From Anaerolineae bacterium (GTDB lineage Bacteria; Chloroflexota; Anaerolineae; Promineifilales; Promineifilaceae): 51,779 nucleotides of DNA. Location: NCBI GenBank assembly GCA_007123775.1, contig SLGK01000265.1, positions 1 to 51,779 of the forward strand. The letters are read 5' to 3'. The position numbers and the translations under genes are program-made. Under the pieces are notes generated by a model. It was given only the letters and a program-made list of their open reading frames with translations. It made no database searches and was not told the DNA's origin. This document shows, piece after piece, positions 25,301 to 33,600 of the stretch (its first letter is position 1; the number at the start of each line of letters is the position of its first letter).

Positions 25301-25449
25301 ACGAAACGCCGTTGGCTGTCTGGACCACCGCTGACTATACCCTGCACAACACGGCGGCTTGGTCGCCAAACGGCCGTTTTCTCCTGCTTAGCGGCGTACA
25401 CAAAGAAAGCGGGGAAGATGGGTTGTTCCTGATAGAAACTGGCTCTTAG
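22327..25449 (+). CDS. Giant anti-sigma factor with repeated ectodomain and propeller
   Basis: A 1040-residue protein. Residues 1-45 form a zinc-binding anti-sigma domain (H-V-Q-H-C-A-A-C, the H-x3-C-x2-C motif). One membrane helix at about 88-108 follows. Outside are two copies of a beta domain with matching landmarks: about 135-260 and about 395-520, each with a 'L.DV.Y....VI...V' opening and a 'L.GRQ.GD.W' (Asp/Asn-Gly-Arg-Gln) turn, each followed by a Pro/Thr linker. The C-terminal 350 residues look like a WD40/TolB propeller (W-S-P-N-G-R-F-L-L-L near the end). Start: ATG at 22327 with AAAGG upstream. It should hold the adjacent sigma factor inactive until an outside signal. Typical anti-sigma factors are 150-300 residues, so the ectodomain is exceptional. 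Confidence 0.85.
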   Translation: MSEHSQVERQIAIYRELSAAERRAVDRHVQHCAACARTQAVYQAMDGALVRLPMPVPDAGLRSGFYAVLAEAQPPQPFLTLVMGRLPALAAQLVLLAVLLVLGWTIWQGVDEWMAAEPTAVVATVTPDASALTEQIYISLQDVRYISEATVIDITVHTDARWVPNVPTASPPLGLMARDMHLTDSEGREYPGQGVFGGVATVDPATGKGLFDLSLQFGPIAPDAGQLTLAFNLEFTNLPAADMLTIALDGRQPGDTWTEAQAISFAGLPLDIDYTLTPHTGGPADALLLALHVAPPPWPDIRLICLTLYEDSQALDLINQCAASDGSISHHYALNEGLPAELVSLFTSASLYLEPAWHLTWAVPETAVSTETSVPTPTPLATTPTTATPQIQTSDGITVTLLDVVYGDDELVIEAVLGRHDQVATARLFDDKNRPYAPTQTPRAEHQPETGQNLLTLRFPPVAADAQQLTLQLTLEISRQADRTLMMDLNGRQWGDVWPLDETIQLGTWPVRLTHARLAPPGQEAVGPPSPFARLEITAEPILTSGVSLGCLFLYWEDGRGHGGGCSSGLEQIVAYVDLPDGLPSQPQPLTIEGSLYLDGPWQFAWALPGATAVSPTATTDTADLLPQPLTPIFTAPTIRLSPPVWMMGDHQWAANSDWFGFGVIDEGQEDDRAFLGHIHFLNLHSQEVCPFPHQGDMMQMVGWAEDDTAVIYNAQQPIGAGWQGIPCSDTWQPVADITDLYLPPQFFNPIASPISPDETYRAEALVTEEGQGNIWINLSLIEQASGLAVNNFTYLHEGSLPNRFTNVWYLRENPEAGRWLDDETFLVNMTLDHGPLLLTTGGEVVNLARDLFDVPERIGQQGEFLLTAEAVYQADTGTFDFLLSASFNVNAAPPALLYHGDSGIVEQLPAEASQFVFSANGRWLAIYQQPTMITSQVGYDRWLRPVKPAGNENYVLLPGEAHRHRHLDANWERLAIVDSVTGRVTIQTFPDETPLAVWTTADYTLHNTAAWSPNGRFLLLSGVHKESGEDGLFLIETGS

Positions 25450-25465
25450 CAGGTGGTGGGTGCAA

Positions 25466-25514
25466 GGCACTGGCCGGAAGCAATTTGGATAACCAAAACC
25501 GCTTGGCTAGTGCC
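25466..25514. terminator. Two-way hairpin between convergent genes
   Basis: Arms GGCACTGGCC (25466-25475) and GGCTAGTGCC (25505-25514) pair with one mismatch, with a further inner pairing (AAGC...GCTT, TTTGG...CCAAA). It lies between the convergent giant anti-sigma gene and the small anti-sigma gene and would suit both. No strong T run, so the strength is uncertain. Confidence 0.5.
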
Positions 25515-25532
25515 TCGCGCCGCAATATACGA

Positions 25533-25937
25533 TCATCGCTTCTGGTTTAGTTGATACATGATATTGAGAAAACCAATCCAGAATAAAGCAGCCACAGCAA
25601 AAAGGGCGAAGCCGCCGCCGGGCGACAATATGCCCGTCACAGCGTCGGCAATTAGATAAGCAACCCAGAGGAAGGTAAAAACAAGTGCAAGCGGCAAAAA
25701 GATATTGTGCTGGCGCATAAGCAGTTTCGTCATTTGATAGGTCCTCATTTCATCTTCTACTGTTAAAGGTACGGCTACTTCCTCTAGCTGTTGGGGGGCA
25801 GCGGCCCGTTCGGCCAGCTTGGCCAGTTGGGGATCGGCCGTTAAATGGGCTTCAACCAGTTCACGGGTATCCTGGCTGGCCTCACCTGCCAGGTAGATGG
25901 GCAATAAGTCTAAAATGATGTCTCGTGTTACTTTCAT
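25533..25937 (-). CDS. Small anti-sigma-like membrane protein without zinc motif
   Basis: A 134-residue protein. The N-terminus (D-I-I-L-D-L-L-P-I-Y-L-A-G-E-A-S-Q-D-T-R-E-L-V-E-A-H-L) is the wording of anti-sigma-factor N-terminal helices, but the H-x3-C-x2-C zinc motif is absent. Two membrane helices (about 82-102 and 107-127) end the protein, with almost no outer domain. GGAGTG precedes the ATG. It follows the sigma gene at 26034 on the same strand, about 96 bases apart, with a hairpin repeat between, so it is the likely regulator of that sigma factor. Confidence 0.8.
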   Translation of the reverse strand: MKVTRDIILDLLPIYLAGEASQDTRELVEAHLTADPQLAKLAERAAAPQQLEEVAVPLTVEDEMRTYQMTKLLMRQHNIFLPLALVFTFLWVAYLIADAVTGILSPGGGFALFAVAALFWIGFLNIMYQLNQKR

Positions 25938-25961
25938 CTTGTTGTCACTCCTGCATACAGT

Positions 25962-26021
25962 GGACGGAGGACCGAGGACGGAGGACTGAGGAGCCTATCC
26001 GTCTTCCGTCTTTCGTCCTCC
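25962..26021. repeat. GGACGGAGG-type hairpin
   Basis: The left side (25962-25992) iterates GGACGGAGGACYGAGG and the right side (25999-26021) iterates CCGTC/CGTCCTCC, giving a long imperfect hairpin in the 96-base gap between the sigma gene and its putative anti-sigma gene. It parallels the other short-motif hairpins here and sits in the same position as the one in the first sigma/anti-sigma pair. Confidence 0.7.
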
Positions 26022-26033
26022 ATCATCATTGCG

Positions 26034-26525
26034 CTACACTTTTTCATCCATTTCCTCAGCGGTCGCAGCCGCCAGCCTGAGGCGTACCCGGTGGACCTTG
26101 ACTTTGGCCGCTGATAGGGAAAGGCCGGTGACGCGGGCAATTTCGGCATAGGGCAGCTCATGCTGCACCCGCAGCACAAAGACGGCGCGGTCCAGTTCGG
26201 GCAGTTGTTGTAAAACGGCCACGGCCTGTTCTAACGCCAGCCGCTGCCCCACAATCTTTTCGGGGCTGGGTTGGGGGTCACGATGATTGTCGTGGAGACG
26301 GTCGTAACGTGCCTCTTTTTGCTGCTGTTTCAGATAAACGTTGCGGGCAATAGCCAGCAAATACGCCTTGAGCGTTTCCGTTTGCAGTTCGCTGCGGCCG
26401 GTCCAGGCCCGAATAAACGTTTCCGAGGTAATATCCTCGGCATCGGCCGCCTGACCCGACAGCCAAAAGGCGAAGCGGTAGACATCGGCAGCATAACGTT
26501 GGTATAAATCGTGAAATGTTATCAT
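26034..26525 (-). CDS. ECF-type RNA polymerase sigma factor
   Basis: A 163-residue ECF sigma factor. Region 2 covers about residues 6-75 (Y-Q-R-Y-A-A-D-V-Y-R-F-A-F-W-L, D-A-E-D-I-T-S-E-T-F-I-R-A-W, A-Y-L-L-A-I-A-R-N-V-Y-L), region 4 about 100-155 (L-Q-Q-L-P-E-L-D-R-A-V-F-V-L-R...Y-A-E-I-A-R-V-T-G-L-S-L-S-A-A-K-V-K-V-H-R-V-R). It is not a close copy of the sigma at 21718. The gene lies convergent to the first sigma/anti-sigma pair. No strong ribosome site is seen before the ATG. Confidence 0.93.
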   Translation of the reverse strand: MITFHDLYQRYAADVYRFAFWLSGQAADAEDITSETFIRAWTGRSELQTETLKAYLLAIARNVYLKQQQKEARYDRLHDNHRDPQPSPEKIVGQRLALEQAVAVLQQLPELDRAVFVLRVQHELPYAEIARVTGLSLSAAKVKVHRVRLRLAAATAEEMDEKV

Positions 26526-26615
26526 CAGTTACCCTGCTTATAATATCCGTTCGCCTGCAAAAAGTTACAAAATTGGTCTAAAGACAGCCAAAAAGTGTAT
26601 TGGTCACGAATTAGC

Positions 26616-26703
26616 TGAACCACAGAGCGCACGGAGATCACAGAGAACTAGAGAACAATCTCTTATCTGCGAAAATCCGTTAAATCAGTGCAATCCGTGT
26701 TCT
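26616..26703. repeat. CACAGAG- and ATCCGT-type intergenic repeats
   Basis: The 200-base gap between the sigma gene and the OmpR-type regulator holds CACAGAGCGCACGGAGATCACAGAG-like wording (26621-26648) and a run of ATCTGCG/ATCCGTT/ATCCGTG words (about 26665-26703). These resemble dispersed intergenic repeats rather than regulatory sites. The regulator ends 23 bases further on. Confidence 0.5.
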
Positions 26704-26725
26704 ATTATCGAGGGAGGGTGAATGC

Positions 26726-27430
26726 TTACAGGGTCAGGCAGTAACCGAAGCCGCGCACGGTCCGCAGCAGGTCGGGGTTGGCCGGGTCGGCTTCGATTTT
26801 GCCGCGCAGCCGCTGGACATGGACGTCTACGGTGCGCGAACCTTCACTGTAATCGTAGCCCCAGACCTGGCGCAGCAGCGTCTCCCGCCCCACGACGCGC
26901 CCCGGTTGCTGCATAAGGCAGCGCAGCAAGTCGAACTCCTTGGGGGTCAGGTCGAGCGGTTGACCGGATAGTTCGGCCCGGCGTGCTTTCTCCCACAGTT
27001 GCAGGGGGCCACAGATAAGCGGCCGTTCCACCCCCACCTGGTCCGAAGATTGCTGCTCAATCAGGCGAAAGATAGCCCTGACCTGGGCCAGCAGCGTGGC
27101 CGGTTCAAATGGCTTGGTCATGTAAGCATCGGCCCCCAGTTCCAGTCCCACCCCTTTTTCCCAATCGCTGTCTCTGGCGGTGAGCATGAGGATGGGCAGG
27201 TAAAACGGCCGTTCTCGCACCCGTCGGCAAATTTCATAGCCGTCTATATCCGGCAGCATCAAATCCAGGATCAGCAGGTCGGGCTGAGGGGATTGGGCCA
27301 GAATTGTCAGCGCTTCCTGGCCGGATGCGGCCGTTTCTATTTCATACCCCGCCTGTTTGAGAATGGCAGAAACGGCCGTGGTGATGCTCAGCTCGTCGTC
27401 AACAATTAGAATCTGTTTGGTCACTGTCAT
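26726..27430 (-). CDS. OmpR/PhoB-family response regulator
   Basis: A 234-residue regulator. The receiver domain (about 5-120) has D-D at the start, the phospho-acceptor in D-L-L-I-L-D-L-M-L-P-D, T-A-R and Y-M-T-K-P-F. The C-terminal winged helix (about 140-232) has L-T-P-K-E-F-D-L-L-R-C-L, V-W-G-Y-D-Y-S-E-G-S-R-T-V-D-V-H-V-Q-R-L-R-G-K-I and R-T-V-R-G-F-G-Y, standard for OmpR/PhoB proteins. I start at the ATG at 27428-27430; a TTG three codons earlier is possible and no clear ribosome site decides. Its partner is probably the HisKA kinase at 28093-29184, separated from it by a plus-strand toxin-antitoxin-like module. Confidence 0.93.
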   Translation of the reverse strand: MTVTKQILIVDDELSITTAVSAILKQAGYEIETAASGQEALTILAQSPQPDLLILDLMLPDIDGYEICRRVRERPFYLPILMLTARDSDWEKGVGLELGADAYMTKPFEPATLLAQVRAIFRLIEQQSSDQVGVERPLICGPLQLWEKARRAELSGQPLDLTPKEFDLLRCLMQQPGRVVGRETLLRQVWGYDYSEGSRTVDVHVQRLRGKIEADPANPDLLRTVRGFGYCLTL

Positions 27431-27502
27431 CGTTGTCAAAGAAGGTTGGCAGAAACTAATGATTATTGCTATAGTCTGTCTAACCTGGATGGAGGCAATT
27501 AT

Positions 27503-27781
27503 ATGAGTAGCGTAACAATTACCGAAATTTTAGACGATTTACGGGCTGCTGACGAAGTCACACGTCGGTTTGAACGGCGCTATTGGCTTAGTTCGGCTGA
27601 TTTTTACACGTTGTACCAGCAAGGGCAGCTTGATGATGGTGAACATGCCGAGGATTTTGCCATGTGGGCCGGCTTCTACCAGATTAAGTTGGATCGGGAA
27701 GCTGCTCTCAAGGAGTTGTCGCAAATGCGCCTCAAGCAACTGCGTACTCTACAGCACCAGTGCTTTAACGGCCGTTGTTGA
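27503..27781 (+). CDS. Putative antitoxin-like small protein
   Basis: A 92-residue protein with a helical start (I-T-E-I-L-D-D-L-R-A-A-D-E-V-T-R-R-F-E-R-R-Y) followed by L-S-S-A-D-F-Y-T-L-Y-Q-Q-G-Q-L-D-D-G...F-A-M-W-A-G-F-Y, wording I associate with small proteins encoded next to TumE-type toxins. GGAGG lies upstream of the ATG at 27503. The last dozen or so residues (after about residue 75) run into the region expected to encode the toxin N-terminus and end just after an ACGGCCGT site. The pair lies between a response regulator and a kinase, on the opposite strand to both. Assignment is by context and pattern only. Confidence 0.6.
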   Translation: MSSVTITEILDDLRAADEVTRRFERRYWLSSADFYTLYQQGQLDDGEHAEDFAMWAGFYQIKLDREAALKELSQMRLKQLRTLQHQCFNGRC

Positions 27782-28073
27782 AGGGGAAATAACCTTAACC
27801 AACGGCATGATGCTACGAGTCTTTGAAGTTCTAGACTTTAGAAAAGGCCGCATTCAGACATACAGCTATGCTGTTTACCGAGACGATGCCAAAATTCGTT
27901 GGTATGATCCCCAGCCTCACCCGGAAAATCCAGCGTTGGCGGTTAACTTTCCCCACCATTATCACGAAGACCCCAACATAAAGCAAAATCGCCAGCCGGC
28001 CATAGGCATTGGTTTTGAGTCGCCTAATTTCTCGACTTTAATTGCCGATTGCGTGGCTATCGACACTCAGTAA
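27750..28073 (+). pseudogene. TumE/DUF6516-like toxin, N-terminus out of frame
   Basis: The frame ending at TAA 28071-28073 encodes V-V-E-G-E-I-T-L-T-N-G-M-M-L-R-V-F-E-V-L-D-F..., then T-Y-S-Y-A-V-Y-R-D-D-A-K-I-R-W-Y-D, then N-F-P-H-H-Y-H-E-D-P-N-I. This order (acidic beta strand, 'Y.Y......RYD', 'FPHH.H') is that of TumE (DUF6516) toxins. No start codon with a ribosome site exists upstream in this frame; the nearest ATGs are inside the conserved domain (27807) or far back in the antitoxin gene (27570). A +1 shift from the antitoxin frame near the ACGGCCGT at 27769-27776 would restore a longer reading. I call it a probable frameshifted toxin; a non-standard start is the alternative. Confidence 0.55.
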
Positions 28074-28092
28074 CTTGCGGCTACCCTATTTC

Positions 28093-29184
28093 TCACTTTG
28101 TACTCAACAAATAAGAAACTTCAACGCCGCTCTCAACCCCCTCTGGCGGGCTTTTGATTTCCAACTGGCCCCGGTGCAGGCGCAGGATTTCGGCCGTGAT
28201 TGCCAGGCCCAGGCCGCTGCCGTCACTGTCTGTATGGGCGCGGTAGAGCCGCTCAGTAACGCGGGGCAGATGCTCTGGCGGAATGCCTGGGCCACTGTCG
28301 CGCACGGTAACGCGCACGCCCTCCTCTTCAGGCGTTAACGTGACCTGAATAGTGTCTCCCAAACGGCCGTATTTCACACTATTATCCAGCAGATTCAACA
28401 TCGCCTGAATCAGCTTATCCCCATCGCCATAGACCAGGGGCAAAGGGGGCGCGGCCTCCAACGCGATGGCGATCCCTTTCTCCTCGGCCAGGAGGATAAT
28501 CTCGGAGATAGCCGCTTCGACCACCAGCAGCAGGTCCAACGGCCGTTTCTCCATCCCCTCGCTCATTTCCAGCCGGCCCAGTTGCAGCATATCGTGGACC
28601 AGCCGGGCCAGCCGCTTCATCTCCTGCTGAGCGATGGCCAGCGAGCTGTGGCGGGTGGCCGGATCGGTTTCAGGCTGGTTGACGATGTCCAGGTGGGCAA
28701 TAACGGCCGTTAACGGCGTCCGCAGCTCATGAGACAAGGTGCCCAGGAAGCGTTGGGAGGCTCGCTGCTGCTGGTAGGGCCGGCTCAAATCATTCAGCAA
28801 AACCAGCGTAGCCTGGGGCAGCGGGCACAGCCACCAGCCAAGCTGCCGGTCAGGTGGCAGGGTCAGCAGCCGGTGGTGAGGTTGGTCAGCCGCGCTTAAA
28901 TCCTGACGCAGTTCAGCCCGCCAGCCGGCTGCCTCCGGGCTTTTGAGCCAGGGCAGCAGGCGGCGGGCGTAAGCATTGGCATAGCCCACTTGCCCCTGCT
29001 TATCCAGGAGCAGCAGACCCAGCGGGGCCAGATCAAACAATTCGGCGAGTTCCGCCGAAGCCAGGCTATCCGGTAGCAGATGTCGGCGTTTGCGGTAGCG
29101 GTCAAGGAAAACGGCCGTTGCACCAACGCCCAGTAACAGCAGCAGCAGCACAAAAAGAGCAGTCTGCAAAGAGTAGACAACCAT
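28093..29184 (-). CDS. Sensor histidine kinase (HisKA)
   Basis: A 363-residue kinase with one N-terminal membrane helix (about 5-25), a short PAS-like region (about 45-125), a HisKA domain (L-S-H-E-L-R-T-P-L-T-A, phospho-histidine near 151) and a C-terminal ATPase with the N box (L-L-D-N-S-V-K-Y), G1 (D-S-G-P-G-I-P-P) and G2 (G-S-G-L-G-L-A-I). It lacks a large outer sensor domain. It would pair with the OmpR-type regulator at 26726-27430, the next minus-strand gene, but a plus-strand toxin-antitoxin-like module lies between. The P450 gene lies 32 bases upstream on the same strand, so read-through from the MarR operon is possible. Confidence 0.92.
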   Translation of the reverse strand: MVVYSLQTALFVLLLLLLGVGATAVFLDRYRKRRHLLPDSLASAELAELFDLAPLGLLLLDKQGQVGYANAYARRLLPWLKSPEAAGWRAELRQDLSAADQPHHRLLTLPPDRQLGWWLCPLPQATLVLLNDLSRPYQQQRASQRFLGTLSHELRTPLTAVIAHLDIVNQPETDPATRHSSLAIAQQEMKRLARLVHDMLQLGRLEMSEGMEKRPLDLLLVVEAAISEIILLAEEKGIAIALEAAPPLPLVYGDGDKLIQAMLNLLDNSVKYGRLGDTIQVTLTPEEEGVRVTVRDSGPGIPPEHLPRVTERLYRAHTDSDGSGLGLAITAEILRLHRGQLEIKSPPEGVESGVEVSYLLSTK

Positions 29185-29216
29185 AGGCTACTATACCACA
29201 TACCGGACAGAATTAT

Positions 29217-30587
29217 CTATCGTCGTTGCAAAACCATGGGCAGACCGTTGCTAATCTGTAGCAAGGATTCAATTACAAATTCTGCCTCGTAGTCGGGCAG
29301 CAGTTGGGGATCAAAGCGCTGCGCCAAAATCGCCAGCATGATGTGCGTTTCCAGCAAAGAGAAGTGATTACCCAAACAGATCCGCTGCCCCGAGGCAAAC
29401 GGGTGATACGCCTGTGGATGCCGTGCCTTTTCCGCTGCGGGCGCGTGCCGGTCAGGCTCAAACCGCAGCGGCTCATCCCAAAAATCAGGATGGCGGTGGG
29501 TGAAATAGGGCAGCAACAGAATGGTAGACCCCTTTTCAATAAGATAGCCGTCAATCTCATCGTCAGCTACCACATCTTTGGCATACATGGGGGCCGGTGG
29601 ATAAAGGCGCAGCGTTTCTTTGATAATGCGTAAGGTGTAGGGCAGTCGCTTGAGCGTTTCCAGCGTGGGTATCCCATCACCCAACTCGCGGTCCAGTTCT
29701 TCATGCAGTCGGGCCTTCACACCCGGATTTTGGGCCAGGGCATACCAGGCATGGCTCATGGCGCGGGCTGACGTTTCGTATCCGGCAAAAAAGTTGGTCA
29801 ACGCCTCATCCCGCAGCAGGTCACGCGACATGCGCTCACCCGTCTCTGCATCTTCGGCCGTGATCAGCTTCGACAGCAAATCGTTGGGGTAGTCTGCCTC
29901 ATCCAGCGCCAGCCGGGCATCCAACACACCGTTGATATAGTTGTGGACGGTTTCACGCGCTTCCCAATAGGCCAGATTGCGCTTGGTTGGTACCCAATCG
30001 GGCAGTTGGAAGGGATTAGACGCACTGCTGCCGGCATAAGTGATCATCGTTTCCACACATTCCTTGACTGCCAGAATGTCCTCATCAGATTCGGTACTAA
30101 AAATCGCTTTCAGCACAATAGAGGCCGTGATAAGAGCCATCTCGTCAAACATCTCCACCTCGGCCTGCTGGTCTGCCAGCTTTTGCCAGCGGTCAACCAT
30201 GAGTAGGGTGTCACGCAGAAAGATGTCGGCAAATTCCTGCACACCACGCGGCGTATAAAAGGGAGCCATGAGACGGCGCTGTCGTTGCCACAGTTCGCCG
30301 GTACTGGTGACGAGGCCGTCGCCAATAACGTACTTGCGGACCGGCTCATAGCTCTCTAGCTTTTCGTAATTGGCGGCGTTGGTCAGCGTAACGTGACGCA
30401 CGTGGTCGGGATGAATGACGGCGGTCATTTTTTGCGGACCGACCTGTATTTCAAACAGATCGCCGTATTCGTGCCAGCAGTCGGCCAGGAATTTTAGCAT
30501 TCCAACCTGGCTCAGTGTCCGTATGTTTTTGAGGCCGAAGAAGTTCTTGGGGCCGGGTAGTGGTTTGGTGGCAACGTCGGTAAGCAT
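29217..30587 (-). CDS. Cytochrome P450
   Basis: A 456-residue cytochrome P450. The I-helix motif is F-F-A-G-Y-E-T-S-A (the A-G-x-E/D-T core), the K-helix E-x-x-R is E-T-L-R, the P-x-R region is R-F-E-P-D-R-H, and the haem loop is F-A-S-G-Q-R-I-C-L-G-N-H-F with the axial cysteine. The start is the ATG at 30585-30587, with GAGGAG upstream. The N-terminus lacks a membrane anchor, so it is soluble and needs separate redox partners, which are not encoded nearby. It lies 29 bases after the RND exporter gene on the same strand, downstream of MarR, so a detoxification or lipid-modification role together with export is plausible. No ACGGCCGT copy occurs in it. Confidence 0.93.
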   Translation of the reverse strand: MLTDVATKPLPGPKNFFGLKNIRTLSQVGMLKFLADCWHEYGDLFEIQVGPQKMTAVIHPDHVRHVTLTNAANYEKLESYEPVRKYVIGDGLVTSTGELWQRQRRLMAPFYTPRGVQEFADIFLRDTLLMVDRWQKLADQQAEVEMFDEMALITASIVLKAIFSTESDEDILAVKECVETMITYAGSSASNPFQLPDWVPTKRNLAYWEARETVHNYINGVLDARLALDEADYPNDLLSKLITAEDAETGERMSRDLLRDEALTNFFAGYETSARAMSHAWYALAQNPGVKARLHEELDRELGDGIPTLETLKRLPYTLRIIKETLRLYPPAPMYAKDVVADDEIDGYLIEKGSTILLLPYFTHRHPDFWDEPLRFEPDRHAPAAEKARHPQAYHPFASGQRICLGNHFSLLETHIMLAILAQRFDPQLLPDYEAEFVIESLLQISNGLPMVLQRR

Positions 30588-30616
30588 CGTGTAATCTCCT
30601 CGAAGATGCAACGCAC

Positions 30617-33600
30617 TTAAGAAGCGCGTCGCACCTGCATAATGCGGTTGACTAATTGGTCGAACAGGCTGTAAACCACCGGCACGACGATCAGCGTCAG
30701 CGCCGTGCTGACCAGCAGGCCACCCATAACGGCGCGGGCCAGTTCCGAAGCGATAATCGCCCCAGCCTCGCCACTGACCGCCAGCGGGGTCAGGGCCAGA
30801 ATGGCGGTGAGGGCGGTCATCCAGATGGGGCGCAAACGGGTGCGGCCCGCTTCTACCAGGGCATCGTAGGTCGCCATCCCCTGTTCGCGCAACTGCTGCA
30901 CCAGTTTGATAAGCACAATGCCGTTCGTTACCACCAGACCTACCAGCATCATGAGGCCGATCATGGCCGCAATGCCCAGCACGCTGTCGGTAATGAAGAG
31001 GGCGGTAACGGCCCCAACCAGGGCAAAGGGCAGGCTAAACAGGATGGTAAAGGGGTGGATAAAGCTGCCGAAGGAGAGGGCCATAAAGAGGTAGGCGATC
31101 AGGATGGCGTAGCTGATGGCCGTCAACATGCTGCGGAAGCCTTCTGTCTGCTGCTGGGAGTCGAAGCCTTCGCTGATAACAACGCCCGGCGGTAGGCTGT
31201 CCAGATCGGCAATGGCCTGTTTGGCCGCTTCGGTGACGCCCAGGGTATTGTCTGTTTCTAGCTCGCCACTGAAGCTGATGGCGGAACGGCCGTCTACGCG
31301 AATAATGGCCGTGTCGCCGTTACCCAGCGCCATATCATCCACGTTACTGGCAATATTGGCCAGGTCGGGCGTACCGTCGCCGTCTATATCGACCGCAGCC
31401 AGCGCCGCTTTGACGTCGGGCACAACCGGCAGCAACTCATCCAATGAGTCGCCGGTCAGAATCAGGCTAAAGCCGCTAAAGCCGGTCTGGGAAGCGGCCG
31501 AAACGGTGGCGTTATCAGTACCGAATAAAGATTCGGCCGTCTGCCGCACCTGACCGGTCACCTCAGTCAGCGTGGCCTGATCCCGCACCGTGATGGTCAG
31601 ATTAGCCCGATTCTGCTGAATACCCCCGCCGCCAAATAGGGCGGCAAAGCCCCCGCCGCTGCCAATTTCCGTTTGTACGGTATCAATACCGTCAAACTGA
31701 CTCAAGGCTGCTTCGAGTTCACGAACGGCCGTATCTGTTGCCAACATCGGCGTGCCACCCGGCAAGTTTAGAGTGACGTTGACCGTTGGCTCGCCAATGG
31801 CCGGGATAAAGCTCTGCGGCAGCCGCGTTAGCAAAAAGAGGCTGGCGACAAAGACCAGCGCGGCAATGGCCATGGTGGCGGCTCGATTACGCAGCGCCCA
31901 GACCAGGGACGGTGTGTACCATTTTTGCATCGTTGTCTCGCGAGCTTCGGGGATATTTTCCTGATCGATGAGCAGGTAGGTCAGCGTCGGTACAACGGTG
32001 ATGGCGGTCAAAAAGCTGGCGGCCAGGGCGTAGGCCACTGTCAGGCCAAAGGGCATAAAAAAGGAGCCAACGATACCGCCAATCAATCCCAGCGGTAGAA
32101 AGACGGCCATGGTCGTGGCGGTGGCCGTGAAAATAGCCACGGCTACTTCCCGAGTACCTTTGACGGCGGCTATTTTGGGGTCTTCGCCTTCCTGAATGTA
32201 GCGGTAGGAGTTTTCCAGGATGACAATCGAGTCATCGACCACCCGGCCGATGGCGACGGTCAGACCACTGAGGGTCATGATGTTCAGCGTGATGTCGGTG
32301 GGGAAGAGGCGGGAGATAAACAGCAAGACGGCGTTGTCATAGGTGTCTACTAGCGTTTGCAGCCAGGCGCCCAGGGTTTGCGGCACCAGCCACATCATCA
32401 AAAAGGCGGAGAAGATAGAAAGGGGGATGGAAACGGCCGTTACCATCGTTGCCCGCCAGCTAAAGCGATACTTGCCGCCCACCTGCCCACTCAAAAAGAG
32501 CAAAATGATCAGCGTGGCAAAAACGGCTCCCAACGCCCCCTCGCGGGAAACACCAGCGATCGATTCTTCAATAAAGGAAGCCTGCTCAAAGACCAGATTG
32601 GTGGCAATGCCGGGGTAATCGGCCCGGAAAGCGGCCAATTCATCAAAAATGCGATGGGCCACAAGCACCGTATTGGCCTCACCATCTTTGAATAAAGCTA
32701 CAATCACGCTGGGCGCACCGTTGGCCCGCGTTACTGAGGCAGTCGGGACAAAAACGGCCACGTCGCCGGCCGCCACCTGGCGCAAGCGTTCGGCCAGTTC
32801 AGCCGCAAACGCTTCGGGATAGGTGTCTAGCAAGAAGGTCAGCGTCTCCGGGGCCAACATTTCCAGGACAATGGGGCTGAGAGCTTCGACGAAGCCCTCT
32901 TCATTTTCGGCCAGATATTGCATGACCTCCGGTGAAAAGGAGGAGATGCTGGCGACCGGCTCCTCGGATGATTCAGGCAGGACGTTGATAAAGGCAGCCG
33001 CGGAGGGGGCGAAGCGGTTGTTGAGAATATCGGCGGCCGTTTGCCAGGGGGATGGGGAGCCGTCGGGCTGGGGCTGGGTCCAGATTTCGCCCAATGGGGG
33101 GGCATCGGCGGCGGCCGCTTCTCGTTCGGCCGCTTCTTGCAGGGCCAACTGGCCGGCGCCGCCATAGTCGGCGGCCAGATCGTCGAGGTCGGCGCGGAGG
33201 TCGGGGTCCAGGTCGTCTAGGAAATCCATAGGCAGCAGGGCGATTACCTCTGGCTGCAAGAAGCGCAGGTTGTCCGGCGTCAGCATGGCCAATACCTGCC
33301 GCCCCTGCGGGCCAAAGTCACCCAGGGCGCGGGCAAAGTCGGGCGGGATGTCTTGGGCAAATTCTAGCTCGATGTCGAAGTTGGCGGCTATGTCGATGAG
33401 CATATCGGGCAGGCGGGCGGGATCGGCCGTTTCTTCTGCTACTTCTATATCCCCGTTGGTGTCGGCAACGGCCGTTGCCTCAAACCGTATCGCCGCAATC
33501 TGTACATTGGTTAGGGTCTGCTGCAAGCCGTCATCTAAAGTCGCCACATAATCGGCCGGCAGCGCGGCCAGCAGGTCGGGGCTAAAGGCAAGCAGCACCT

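Noticed and set aside
17753..25449. E-T-A-V and N-G-R peptides as a conserved protein motif
   Set aside because: They occur in unrelated proteins and coincide with ACGGCCGT read in different frames, so they follow from the DNA palindrome.
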